A stretch of 64,000 nt of DNA from Phoronis australis (taxonomy: Eukaryota > Phoronida > Phoronidae): contig NMRA01000341.1 of the NCBI GenBank assembly GCA_002633005.1, positions 351,660-415,659 on the forward strand, in the 5' to 3' direction. The notes under the pieces were generated by a model. The model saw only the letters and a list, made by a program, of their open reading frames with translations, did not search any database and was not told where the DNA came from. The position numbers were made by a program, and so were the translations under genes. Below are positions 10,939 to 23,231 of this stretch, one piece after another (position 1 is the first letter of the stretch; every line of letters begins with the position of its first letter).

Positions 10939-11109
10939 GGAACATTTCGGGTGTTTTCGTAGCCTCAAATTTCGGTCGGAGAAGAACGTTATCTGCGCGC
11001 GTGCGGATTTCAGTCGTACGACCGTATGACCGAAATTCGCACATGCTCAAGCAGATAACCGTCACCACCGAGGGGGAATTTGAGGCTACAAAAATGCCCG
11101 AGGTGTTCC
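10939..11109. mobile_element. MITE, ACACCTCGGG family, copy 2 (one long hairpin)
   Basis: The 171-bp element is nearly palindromic throughout. The ends GGAACATTTCGGGTGTTTTC and GGAACACCTCGGGCATTTTT (right, reverse complement) pair, then TAGCCTCAAATT, then GTTATCTGC with GCAGATAAC, and the centre is TCGTACGA. A transcript would fold into an about 80-bp stem with bulges. It is related to 5716-5834 and about 34011-34190. Confidence 0.75.
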
Positions 11110-12540
11110 AGATGGTATACCGGTAAAACGATTTTTGCAAAAATAATCAAATTGCCGAAGACTCACGCAGCGATTTACGAAAATAGGTTCTGTTAAGAAT
11201 TCATATCACACTGAAATGACATTATTTGAGAATAGGTTTCAACAAACCTAGTTTACGTTAAAATTCATGTTCCATGTAATAAGTTTGGTTACTTTTTTGA
11301 CCAAAGGTGTATATATACGCGTCTGCATTTGCTGTATTAAAAATAAACGTAGATCTCTTGGATTACATTTTACCCAGACTATTGCAATATTGGATATGTG
11401 CATGACATCGTTAAGACATTAATGTCTTCCAGAAATTAAACATGACAATGTAACAAATCATTCGGGTACAATCAAAATAAAACTTGACCAATACTAAGAT
11501 ATTCTGCTCGTCCATATCTTAAATGGTTTATATTTCAAGGTACTCATCCAAAAGATTCTTACAATAGTGAAGGAACTGACGTTGTGACGACTCAGTGTTC
11601 AATATAGCAGAGCAGTGGACTAGACTGGGGAAGACTGAGATAGGTGTATTGCTACAAGTTTTACAATAGCAAGTTTTTCATATATATATTGGCGCTCTCT
11701 AGAGTAACGAGAGTGCGAAAGCGACTTTCGCTTGATCCCAACTCGGATTCGGTGGAAAGAAATTACCACACAGTGGTTCAGTAATTTAAAATAGGTCGAA
11801 ACCTCCCGTCCGCCATGAGATCTGTAGGTGATGCTGAACGCTTGTAAACCAAAAACCCTGATCGCCGTCTAGCGCCATTTCAATATGGCGCGGCTGTTTC
11901 GTATAAACAAGGTGTTAGTCGCGATACATTTCCCTGTCTGAAGCTAAAGAACACAGACCGAATCTGTGTCAGGGTAACCAAGGGGTTTGTCTACAAATTG
12001 TAGAGAAGGGATGTAGGAAGTACCCTGGGCCGGGGATTCGTTGAACGCGGGACTAGGTGACCAGCATTGGACGAAGTTGATTTATTTTCGGGCATACGCG
12101 GTGATTTGAACTTTTTTACGACCCCGAGGTGTTTATCGAATCTGACATGTGGTGACCATCTCTGGAAATACTGCTTCGGAACTGAGGTTTAATTTTGTCA
12201 ACTTTCACCACTATTTGCCTCACAAATCCTACTTTCTCATATTTTTTAGGCAACTTTTCCCCCTTTTATGAAAGCCTGTAAAGTCGGCGCTTTTTGTAGA
12301 TAATCAGCAAACCAACCGATAATTTTCAAGGCAATTATCACCAAGATGAATGCGTCTTACGTAGAAGTTTGAATAACAACATTATACCACATGTATGGCA
12401 GTATGGTCAAATTGATCGTAGGCTATCAAAGCAACGAATCTGCTTGTTTTGTGTTAGCGAACAAAAAACGAACGCGTGTACAAAAATGCCCTCTGAGCTC
12501 AGAGCGACTCGTATTACAATTTCCCGCCCTTCTGATGGCT
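11110..12540. other. Intergenic, nothing recognised
   Basis: AT-rich DNA without a supportable gene. A short hairpin lies at about 11690-11715 (GCGCTCTC with CGAGAGTGC). Confidence 0.45.
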
Positions 12541-13799
12541 GGTGGCACTGAATAGTTAGGCTGCGGCCGCGGCCAATTTGCACTCCCAAAATATAGAAAT
12601 TTTGGGGTAGGCCAAGTTTGGGGGCATTTTGTAGGTGGGCATTGCACGTGGGCTCAGTGAATGTGGTTTGTTTGTATTTGTGAACATGCTGTGAATAAAA
12701 AAAGGCCACTTTCTTGGCTGTAGCTGCACTCTTCTTCAAGATGGCGGCCCCNAAGCCAGAATTGCAAAAAAACTAGTTGGTTGACAGTACTTTTGGACCA
12801 CATTTTCTGAATCGGTAGGAAATTTGCTTTCAGACTCTAAGGTTGGTTTTAGTCGTGCATCGGCAGGGAAGTGGTGTTTTTCGGGTGAAAAGTGCCGATT
12901 TTGCATTTTTTTGCCCTTATTTTTCTTAGTCTAGCTTGGTTTTCAGTGGGAATGAAATGGTCAAAAATACGAGAAAGAATAAAGTTTCTGTGCTCATCTG
13001 CTGGGCTTTTTATGTGAAATAATTGAAAACATGCCATTCTTTGCATCCTGTTTTTGACAGAGTGAAGAAAAGGTTACAAATCAAGTGATGTGTGTTTTGC
13101 TAGGCAAAACCCAGTGAGAACTGTTCTGTGCCTCCTATAGACCTAATTCACGCGGCGGACATTAAAATCCAAAGCGAGGCTGACTGCGATATGGAGGCAC
13201 AGAACAGTTCTCACTGGGTTTTGCCCAACAAAACCCACATCACTTGATTTGTCACCTTTTCTTCACTCTGTCAAAAACAGGATGCAAGGAATGGCATTTT
13301 TTCAGTTATTTCACATAAAAGCCCTGCAGATGAGCGCAGAAACTTTATTCTCTCTTGTATTTTTGACCCTTTCAATCCCACTGAAAAGCAAGCTAGACTA
13401 AGAAATATAGGGGCAAAAAAGTGCAAAATCGGTACTCTTCACCCCAAAAACACCACTTCCCTGCCGATGCACGACTAAAACCAACAATACATTCTGAAAG
13501 CAAATTTCCTAAAGATTCCGAAAATGTGGCCCAAAAGTACTGTCAACCAACTAGTTTTTTGGCAATTCTGGCTTGTTTGAGGGCTACCTGAAATTGCAGC
13601 CAATTTCTCAGTCGCTACCCAGTAATACACAATTACAACCGGGAGTCGCCGTCTTGAAGAAGACTGCAGCTACAGCCGAGAAAGTGTCTTTTTTATTCCC
13701 AGCATGTTCACAAATACAAACAAACTACATTCACTGAGCCTACAAGGAATGCCCACCTACAAAATGCCCCCAAACTTGGCCTAACTATTCAGTGCCACC
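12541..13799. mobile_element. Fold-back element, about 600-bp inverted arms
   Basis: The left arm 12541-13135 and right arm 13193-13799 are imperfect reverse complements around a 57-bp spacer. Outer ends pair as GGTGGCACTGAATAGTTAGG; inner ends pair as GGCAAAACCCAGTGAGAACT. Several indels separate the arms; for example the left lacks the segment around 13580-13650. No transposase is present. A diverged single arm occurs at about 47630-47928, showing this is a dispersed family. No clear target duplication was found. Confidence 0.9.
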
Positions 13800-14827
13800 T
13801 AAACAAAGCGGAAGCTGACATTGCGTGAGCTAAAAGGCCGGTCTTTCGAGTCCAATCTGGATATTAAATCTTAAGAATGTGTCGATATTTAACAACAGAG
13901 ACGTAGAAAAATACATTAGAGAACAAGTTAATGCACCAAAGAGTTGTCTGACGAAAGGGTATAAATTTTTTCGGAAAACTAGGTTCGAATCATAAAAAGT
14001 AAATATGACCAAATTGCGGCGATCGTAGTGTTACGGATTAGGTATTATTGTGAATGCAGGGTTACGTTTCTTCTTGTAAATTGATGATAATGCTTTCTAC
14101 ACGAACCAGGTCATCTGCTCGTATTGTTGACGAGTTGAAGATATATTCGACAATGGTGGCTCATCACATTTTGTAGTAATGTGCAATTAGTCATATCTGC
14201 TTTAAAATTGTTTATCAAGCATAGCCTATGTCCAGGTGACTGGGGGTAGGGACTACCGGGACTAATAGTTGATTTGTCACTGAACTGAAAGAATCATTGA
14301 TGTTATTAAATTTATTTTTCTTAAAATAAATAACCAGGCTGGTAATTGAAAATAAAAATTATTTGACCATCTAATTCTTCTTTCTTGGTTTTCTTTCGTC
14401 TATTTCATGTGTTAGGTTTTAAATAGTCAAACTGGACCAAGTTGAATTTCAAAATTAAATCACCTAATTCGTTCGTCCAAAGCATAATCTCGTTTTAGAG
14501 CTCAATTTCGGTTAAGTGGACAGAGCAAGCATAGTTATCATGTTTCTTCAGAGGCCTCGTTATCCGAGGCGAAAGGTGCCTATGCCTTCTGAGAGAAGAA
14601 TTTTTTCGCCGAGTGAGTGGAAAAATCTACCTCCCGAGGCACCATCAATAGCACCCCGCCCAGTTGCAAGTTCTCATAGGCTCTGTCTTAAGTACAATTT
14701 TGTGCTTTTTCAAATTGCCACCTGTGTGATTAGGTGATTTGAACTTAGAAGAGAAATTTTCAAACACTAGGGGAATTTTTAGGTCTCGTTGGGTGATTTT
14801 TGAATATTTTTGAGAGGGGAATAAGCA
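13800..14827. other. Intergenic, nothing recognised
   Basis: No gene, repeat or hairpin that I could support. Short open frames at 13830-14012 and 14516-14737 have random-looking composition. Confidence 0.45.
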
Positions 14828-14883
14828 CGATATTCAGCCCCAAAATCGAGGCCTCAATCCCTCGATTTTGGGGCTGAATATCG
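14828..14883. repeat. Perfect 24-bp inverted repeat with 8-nt loop
   Basis: The arms 14828-14851 and 14860-14883 are exact reverse complements (CGATATTCAGCCCCAAAATC at the outer part of the left arm). The loop is CCTCAATC. Pairing stops abruptly at both outer edges. It may be a template-switch palindrome or a small-RNA precursor; sequence alone does not decide. Confidence 0.9.
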
Positions 14884-15283
14884 AACTGTCCTTTTTGGAA
14901 AGCAAAATGAATCATGTTTTGACCCGTAGTCATAAAAACACAACTTGGCAGGCCGCAACCTTCACCGGTCGTTGCTATGATGCTCGGCAACCGAGATATG
15001 CGACAAAATATGATCTAATTTTTCGAAAACATTGATAAATTTTAAACGGACTAATTTTCCTTCGTTGCGGCATATGGCAACGACCCAACGCTTCCGAATC
15101 TCAACGTCTTTAGGGATTGTAAAACAGTCAGTTGAATGTTCTAGCCGTTCAAGCAAAGTGGAATACAACTATGCCGATAGACCAACAGAACTACCGTAGC
15201 GAGCTACTGTACGTTTTGGAACGCGCCTCCTGTCGGCGTGAATTGGGTCTATAACCATCTCGCCCCTACTGTACGACGTAATA

Positions 15284-15623
15284 CTAGACATAAGGCTTGC
15301 ACAATGTACAGACGGTTGTCAATGCATCTTCAACTAACAAAACTGTTTGAATCTTTTCGGAAGGAAAATTTCCTGAGCCGAGATTGTTGAGCACACATGT
15401 ATTGAGAGTGATACTGTAGTCACCTTTTAAAAGTTGTTTGAAACAATGCCCATTAAATCTGAGAGTACGAGTCTGAAGCTCTGAACCCCCAAGTCGAGGG
15501 ATAAGAATGCAACACTTTCTCAGTTGTGTCTCACTCTGTATATAGTATCCGGCAGGGGCCTCTTCATGTTTGTAACTTTTCACGACAATAGTTTTCCCGC
15601 AAGTTGTTTTAGATTGGTCTCCT
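15284..15623 (-). CDS. Possible exon of unknown gene (low confidence)
   Basis: The frame is open on the - strand for about 113 codons after a candidate acceptor (CGTCAG) at 15624-15625, ending at TAG 15284-15286. It reads CGKTIVVKSYKHEEAPAGYY, later LKGDYSITLNTCVLNNLGSG and SEKIQTVLLVEDALTTVC. The cysteine spacing and hydrophilic/hydrophobic alternation look more protein-like than most frames nearby. I do not recognise the family and see no partner exons, so it could be a remnant or chance. Confidence 0.2.
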
Positions 15624-15839
15624 CTGACGATGTGTCCGATCGAAGACCCAAAAATATATATAAAAACTATGTGTTCATGTTTAAATTTCATTTTCATTTT
15701 TGTAATGAATATTGCACTGTGGGCCTTTTTGTCGTACAGCAGCGGTGTGCGTAGGCGTAACTCCAAACTTTTTAGGAGAGGACTCCCGGCGAGGAAGCTG
15801 GAACCAGCAGAAGACACTGTTCAGCAACGTTTGCATTAA

Positions 15840-17827
15840 GGGACTCTAAACATTAACAGTTTGTCCTCTTTCACAATTCACTGCCTAGTTACACGAGAAT
15901 GTACAACTGAACGCGTGAACGTTTTACATTAGGAAGCTACACTTATGGATGAGGTCAAAATAGAATTACCGAATGAAGGTAAAGTACTTACGATGCCTTC
16001 GTGAAGCTTCAGAGCCAACTGACTAATTCACGAAATGTTCTTTTAAGGACATTATCATTTTTACTTCCGAAAAAACGCAATAATTTTGGAATTATTGTTG
16101 AATGGGATAGTTATTAGCTTTGACCAGATCTACAAAATGATAAAATTTGCAGCGGTTTTGTGGTCTTACTATAAATCGTTAATTCTCGCCGATGTCTGCC
16201 AGGCATTTCTTGAAATCAAGGCTGGTGACTTACGCAATCAAAATAGGCTGCCAAATACTGCGAAGCAAGTTAGCCAGCAGAGCGTTTGCGTGCATCGCGA
16301 GTTTCTGGAAGGAGATGCTGATCTCAAAAATATATTTTCTTGCCAATATTTCCACTAAGTTAATGCACTGCTAATGGTCATCTATCTAAGTATGCACACT
16401 AGCCTGGTACCAAATGTGTTTGTAAACGCTCGGCTCCACCTTTATATAACGCTGTAAATGGATAGAACTCACAATATCAAGATCGTGAATTCTGATAAAA
16501 TCGTGTCTAGATTCATTATTCCAAACAATTCAGAACCAATGTATTAGTATTAGCAGCTTTAAAGGTAAACATTTGTCTTCAACAGCCGACGGACAAACAT
16601 GAACTCATGAAGAGCACTGTCAAAAATCAACAACAAACGTGTTAATCTTTTTGAAAATGAACACGAACTCATATTTTAGGTTATCAAGAAGGGGACAACA
16701 ACAACTAAGTCGTGTATGTGTAATGTGAACGACGAGTACATGTCACCGTGTATGGTTAAAATAGGTTGGGTATTAGTGCCGGGCCAAAACCTTATTAACA
16801 AATCTTTCTAGTAACTGAATGTGACATTTGAAAACTAAAACGTGAAATCTGACACCGGCCTGTGTTTACTAACTATCCGAAATGCTATCAAGAGTGGTCC
16901 TAAATCCTTGCCTCCAGCTACAACAGCGCAATATGTGTCTTGAAACGATCGATGTTTAAAAAATTAACCTCTGTCGACGACCTGTATAATTCCCCCTAGT
17001 GACGTAGGCCTATAGTTCGTTGACAGTGCGTGTTTTTGAAACCTCATTTGATAAAATCTTCGTACACGCACCTGGGAAGTTGTGCTGAGGAATAAGTAAG
17101 GATCGTAGGCGTAAATTCATACTCTTAAGATATCATAACAAAATACCTTTTTGAGCCGTTCGCTTTTATTGTTTGACCAGTGACACGTGAATTGTACTAT
17201 AGGTCGGCTAGGTGTCACGGTCAACGGCCAACTTGAACGTAGCCGATGAATACAACACAGGCCATAGCGAAACAGTGACTACACCGTTGCATGAAGGTAT
17301 AACGGAGGACGAAGAAACAGTCACCAGTGACCGGTAACAGTTTTCCTAGTATTAGTGTCACTAGACGTCTGTTAGAGAAAGAGAAATTCAGCATGCCGAA
17401 AAAGGTAGGTTACCTGCGAGTCAGGTGTGTTGGCCTAGTATGCGTTGCATGCTGTTTGGGTTGAATACGTATTGAGGGCAATGTCAGCATTCATCAAGGT
17501 AAATATCACAATTATTGAATTTGCTCCGGTTAATTTGGAACGAACAGCAAAAGCCATGACAATCCCTTTAGTATCTGCCTCTACTAACTCCAAAGATTTG
17601 TGCCGGCCGGATCCCGTGGTGGGACGTGAACGAGAACCATGGCGAGTCAGTCGGGCGGCCGGCAAGGGCATTACTGATGTAGTCTATACTGACGTACCCA
17701 CTTGCTCAGGCATTGGGAACTGCATAAACGTAGCCGTTCATATTGCACGAAAATCGTAGTCAAATTATCAAAATCGATCACTTGTGGCATAGCGCGAGCC
17801 CGTGGACTCATGGACTCGAAAGCCTTG
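15840..17827. other. Intergenic, nothing recognised
   Basis: A 104-codon open frame at 17445-17759 has mixed composition and no recognisable motif. ATGCCGAAAAAG|GTAGGT at about 17393 looks like a start exon with a donor but has no supporting downstream exon. Confidence 0.4.
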
Positions 17828-17901
17828 ATCAAATATTGCCTCATTGATGAAAAGAAATTTGTTTATCAAATATTGCCTCATTGATGAAAAGAAATTTGTT
17901 T
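17828..17901 (+). repeat. Perfect 37-bp tandem duplication
   Basis: 17828-17864 is repeated exactly at 17865-17901 (unit starts ATCAAATATTGCCTC). Exact identity suggests a recent slippage event. Confidence 0.95.
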
Positions 17902-18350
17902 ATCTCTCTTCCACAAAGCCGTCTTGAGAATGCTATAGGTCCCCAGTCAAAACTGCACCAGGCTCTTCCCAAACACACCTGCTCTTAGCAATTAATTACT
18001 CTGTTGGCTAAAAGACGAAAATCGAATTAGGCCTTTTACTCTCATAAAATCATTCTCATGGTATTCCTTACCAAGACAGAAATCGATTTCCATTTCCAAA
18101 AAGCGTACATCAAAATCACTTAACCACTCAAGAAAACGCTTTACGGTTCGAATGGATATAGCTAAACCTAAAATGGCGGATTCGAAAACGGCGGACGCCG
18201 TGTGTTACCTGTGACTTGAGTTATTGGCTCATTTGGCAATAATTCAAGATCGGGTATAAGGACGTTAATGTGTTTTAATCCAAAGCGCTTCGGTTGTGTA
18301 TTTAACATCGACTGCTAAACAGCAGCGAGATACAGCTTTACTGCAAATTC

Positions 18351-18413
18351 ACGGTGTCACCAAATTAACCGTGTCACCAAGTAACGGTGTCACCAAACTA
18401 ACGGTGTCACCAA
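18351..18413 (+). repeat. Four short tandem repeats (ACGGTGTCACCAAA)
   Basis: Units of 16-17 bp begin at 18351, 18368, 18384 and 18401. The core GTGTCACCAA is invariant in all four. Confidence 0.9.
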
Positions 18414-21400
18414 AAATTAATGCTGTATTTCATCCTGTAATTAGTTCGATCGAACTCAAAGATCGAATTTCCATAAAATCGGTCTCAAGATATCAATCTT
18501 TTCTGTCCGTGATAGTATTCCGTTTCCGTTACCAACCAGATATAAAATAATATGGGGTACAATTCTATAGTTTGCTACATTACGCTGAACATGCGTCGCA
18601 TTTTTTCATTTTGGCTTGGTATGAATATCACTCCAGATTTGGACCCCTACAACATACACCCCCTACTGTGACTGCCAAGTCCGGGGGGTTACATGCCCCA
18701 TTATGCTGTGGAGGTAGTTTCAGCCTTGAAAACGAGCGTTCATCTTCGCGGTTTGTCACCATCATGCACAAAAGCATTCGGTGTACATTTTTAACATTTG
18801 GAAATGCAAATTTTAAAGTTGTCAGACATTATTTTTTGTACAGTCCATAAATAGGGTATCAAAGTTACCAACAAGGACTACAGCCTTACACCACGAGATG
18901 CCAGCATTCTTAATGACACACAGTACACGTACTATTATGGTTTCGACAGGAGGGCATATTTATGTATCCAGATACTTACACAATGTGTTCACACTTCTTG
19001 TTTAGCTCTGCAGAATGAAATTCCTGATGAGTGAGGAAATTTGTGCGGTTTTGCCAGTTTTGAGATTTAAGGTAAAATATATAACATGGAGGAATGTTTC
19101 CATCTTGAACTTTTCGCTTTCTACTAAAAAACTCAGGACTTGTGGTTTGACTTAGGCATAATCTCATGAAATCGTTTCCCTTCAAAACAGATATCAGCTT
19201 GGTTTTCATTCACTGTTTTGACTTCTCACAAAAATATAGTTAAAACCAACTAAACACACAACAAGTTTGGTCGCCTTCTCAAGCCTACATTAGGAGCGCC
19301 GGTATCAGCAACAGGAGGAACAAATTATTCATTTGTTGGAAAGAAAAGTTACACGCATTAGCGCGAAAAAATTGCACACTGCATTTGAGCAAACATTTTA
19401 ACTTCTCGAAGACACTTTGATCGAGGCAAATTTAAAGTAAGAAATGACGCAAAGAAAGTATTCTAAACACTGCGATAAATTCGCGTGGGATATGACTGCA
19501 GCAGCGGGTGGGACCCTCTTTTGTGCCAGTGCGACCCCTTACAGATTGCTCAATGATCAATCCGGCGCTAGGCCTGTAACATTGTACCTTTAAAACTTTT
19601 ACTTTAAAAATAGATCGGCGTAAACTGCTTCCCATAGGCGCGGAGCCCCCAGGCTATTGCCTATAGCGTGCCTTGTGGTAAATACGATCCTGCATGATGT
19701 TTATTGCATACCAGTTTGATTCACCACAATTGGCAAATGAAACATGCTTATTTTTGAGAATAGTCAGCCTGCTTGGTAAATTGTGTGGATGTTCATGATT
19801 GTATTAGATAAAGGGTATCGCTTTATTGGCAATTTAGAAACTGAACAAATTTAGCCCTTTTGTTTCGCGGCATGTACGTCATTTCATTTCATATCCGCTA
19901 ATCAGGTCTCGGATCTGTTCAGCACCTTAATTGACAGCGCTAATGTCATATCAGAAGGCAAAACTCTTCTCAGTTGTAATGAGATTGCACACCCACGGAC
20001 GAGGCAAAATTTCCGTTCATGACGTAGAATAATTGGCAAATAATATGGGATCTTACACTATATGAACAGTTTTTACAATGATTTAAAAACATACTTTTAC
20101 TGAAACTATTTAATGTAGTATCATTTGGTCAAATATGAGAAAAAATGTCGTGCAGTTAAAAATACATGGAACGCGTAAGCTCGTCAAAAATATTTTTTAA
20201 ACAATTCCTGACGAAAGCACCATATCGCAACTTCTACTACAGAGTTATTCATTTTGAGGAAATTTCCACCAAAATCATATTCAAAATTTACGATTTTTGA
20301 AATACACACAAAGGAAAAACTCTCTAATCACCACAGAGTTTCTAATCTAGCTCCCACTAATATGAGAAATGCGCGCATGCGCTCACAGTTATTTGACAAA
20401 TAGCAGACAGATGATCATGTGTGATCGTACTCCGAATAAAGGCCTGTGAAGCAAGAAATTTTCCAAAAGGAATTGCACTTTAGAATATATTTGAATACTA
20501 CGATATATGTACATTTATTACCAATTTTAAACAGTTAGGACTTACGTCGGACTGGCTGTTGCTTGATGTCGCCACTGATTTGTTTACATCAAAGGCCAAA
20601 GTTCACATTTTCCATTATAGGGAAATTTGCTAGCTACGTCTACCAAATAAGGAGACGTGCTTTGCTTTTTGGGAGAAAAATCGACGAAGTGACCAGTGGT
20701 TGACAGGTCTTTTTTGACATTTGATACTAAACGAAAAATGCTTTGACATCAACAGAAAGAAATTCAAAAATGATTATGAACAATCCGTAAAAATACCAGA
20801 CGTACAGGTTGAATTCTGTTTCAGTGGCAGAAAACTACTTTGAATAATCCAATTTATTTTTTGCGCGTTCTAGGCCTCTTTTATTTTACCGAACGTTCTC
20901 CGGTCAATTCTTCAAAGCCCGAAGCTGTTGTGGTAAAAATGTTCAAGGGCGCATACTTTTTATTTTTTTATAACGATTATTTGATACAAATAGTATGTCA
21001 GCTTTGTGCTCCCTAATGGAAACTGTATTTGTAATCCTAAAGTGAGTCACCGTATTGATATGCCACCCGCCACAAATTCAGTCGTATAATAGCAAGAACC
21101 CCTGTGCCAAATAACTCCTTTATAAAAGATCCCCCGCTTGGGCGAAAACGCTGCTGAAATTTAAAGCTAATTCTTCCAAAGAATATGCCAATTGTTGAAT
21201 AAATATGCGGATGTCATACAATAAACGGCGCCTGATAAAACTTTATGAGGAGCAGTGTGAGTCGGAATTTGAGCAGATTTCAGCACAAATAAAAAAAATT
21301 TCGTTCACCTAAAGCACGTTCAGTCTTGTTTCTTTTTGTAGTAGTACTTTTTTCATGATTCTCACTGGTTACGTTGGGTTAGATGGGGGAGGGGAGGTTC

Positions 21401-21849
21401 TGGCGGTTTAACCCTTCAAAATGACAGTATACAAGATCCGAACGGGCAAATTCCAAACTGTTCTGTGAAATCAAGATCTTATCTCATTGTAGAGGTTTGT
21501 GTGCTCGAGTATATCATGATTTACGCAGAAGAGACATGGTACAAGTTCAGACTAGATAACCCATAGATTCGAGGTAGGGTCTCGAGCTCGAAATAGAGAG
21601 TCGAGTTCTGATACAAAATTCATATAGCTTATACCGAGGTCAGTGCTAAGTAAAATTTTATGCAATGTAGAAACCTATTATAATCTGAAAAGGACGCCAT
21701 ACCACTGTTTTGGGTTCTTTCTTATTTTTTGAAATTGCGTGCCAATTAAGATGCCTTCAACGTGTGTGTTTCTCTCAGCCAGCACACGTGACGCTGTGGT
21801 CAGCAAATGCTCAAACGTAATGTAGGCCATTGACCCATACTGAAGGTAC
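18414..21849. other. 3.4 kb without recognised features
   Basis: AT-rich intergenic DNA. Frames at 18572-18850 and 18976-19209 are short and show no motif. No inverted or tandem repeat was seen. Confidence 0.4.
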
Positions 21850-21858
21850 ATGCTCATC

Positions 21859-22411
21859 TCTCGCTGGTTCCCTGCGTGCCGCTAAGTGGTGGATAGCCAG
21901 CACGCAAGTATCACTTAGTTTTCCTCGGGAATTGATTTTACACCGGGGTTTCTATTTCGCTAGTCGAATTCTCAATAGGCAGCGCTTTACGCAAATAAAC
22001 TAGCATGACTGATGAACTGAAGTGCAAATTGGTGGTTAAAATTTATGTTCAGGAAATATGAATCCTAAAAATTGTGGTTGAGCCTCTTCGGAGTGAATCT
22101 TTCTACTGTCGATGACTTTTGTTTACGATACTGTCCTGTATTCATACAGTATGAATATCACACCGATAAACCGGCCAGATATGTGTTTATTGTACATGTA
22201 TGTGCTTCAAGCACGCGGCTATTAAACATCACTGCAGAAGCGAGTTGCTCCGACGACACTTGCATGACAAGGCTAAAATCGTTCACAGTCCGCCATTTTT
22301 TCAGAGTGTTGTAAAGCTAACCAATGACTGTTGAGGTTACATCAACAACACTAAAGCGCGTGCCACTGCGTGATACTTGCGTACTGGCTGGGCAAGTAGG
22401 GAACCAGCGAG
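21859..22411. mobile_element. MITE with 9-bp target duplication, copy 1
   Basis: A 553-bp element flanked by perfect ATGCTCATC at 21850-21858 and 22412-22420. The inverted ends start CTCGCTGGTTCCCT; a second paired block, CGCAAGTATCAC with its complement GTGATACTTGCG, lies about 50 bp in. No coding capacity. A 9-bp duplication is typical of Mutator-like transposons. It is the same family as 22621-23222. Confidence 0.88.
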
Positions 22412-22620
22412 ATGCTCATCTAGGCCCGTTTTTTTGCCAAGAGCAGTGATGTGTGTTATGGGCCTACATGTTCCGAACAGTAAAGCGCGGCGAAGAAATG
22501 GAACAATATTTCAAAGGTTTCCAAATGACTCTGGAGTACTTCGACACTGGCTAGAACATCCCCCCAAATATGTTGCAAAAACTGTGTATCTCCTCGATTG
22601 ATGGCGCTGTGAACATGACC

Positions 22621-23222
22621 TATCTCGCTGGTTTCCTGCGTGTCCGCTAGGAGGTAAAGAACAGGCGGGTATCATCTAATTTTCATCCGGAATTTTTTTT
22701 TACACCAGCGTTTCTGATTGCCTGGTCAAATTCTCAACAGCTGGCGCTTTTCGCAAACAAACTGGTATCACTGATGGAGGAAGTGTATAATGTGGATGTA
22801 GTTTGGGGTCTGTTGTACGGACAAATCGGTGCTTATTTCATGTACAAGAAATGTGAATCGAAGTTGTGGTTGTGCCTTTTCGGAGTGCATTTTTCTACTG
22901 TCGCTGTCTTTTGTTTATGTTGTTGTCCCATAGTGTATTCACACAGTATGAATAACCGTTGACACCGGTTAATTCGGCCAGATGTGTGTGCATTGTATGG
23001 GCTTCAAGCACAGGCCTATTAAACATTACTGCAGAAACGAAATATTTGCTGTCACGTCAATTGCATAACAAGGCTAAAAGTCATTCAAAGTCCATCCTTT
23101 TCTTTCTTTGTTGTAAAGCTAAACAATGACTGCCGAGGTTACATCAACCAGTGATAAAACGCGTTCTACTGAATGATACCTGCGTGTTCTCTACCCCCTA
23201 GCGGACACGCAAGAAACCAGCG
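22621..23222. mobile_element. MITE with 9-bp target duplication, copy 2
   Basis: A 602-bp element flanked by perfect AACATGACC at 22612-22620 and 23223-23231. Ends pair as CGCTGGTTTCCTGCGTGTCC (left) and CGCTGGTTTCTTGCGTGTCC (right, reverse complement). The interior aligns in the same direction with 21859-22411, for example TTGTAAAGCTAA.CAATGACTG and TATTAAACAT.ACTGCAGAA. Different duplications show two independent insertions. Confidence 0.88.
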
Positions 23223-23231
23223 AACATGACC

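Noticed and set aside
17445-17759. 104-codon frame
   Set aside because: No domain, and open frames on both strands indicate low stop density only.
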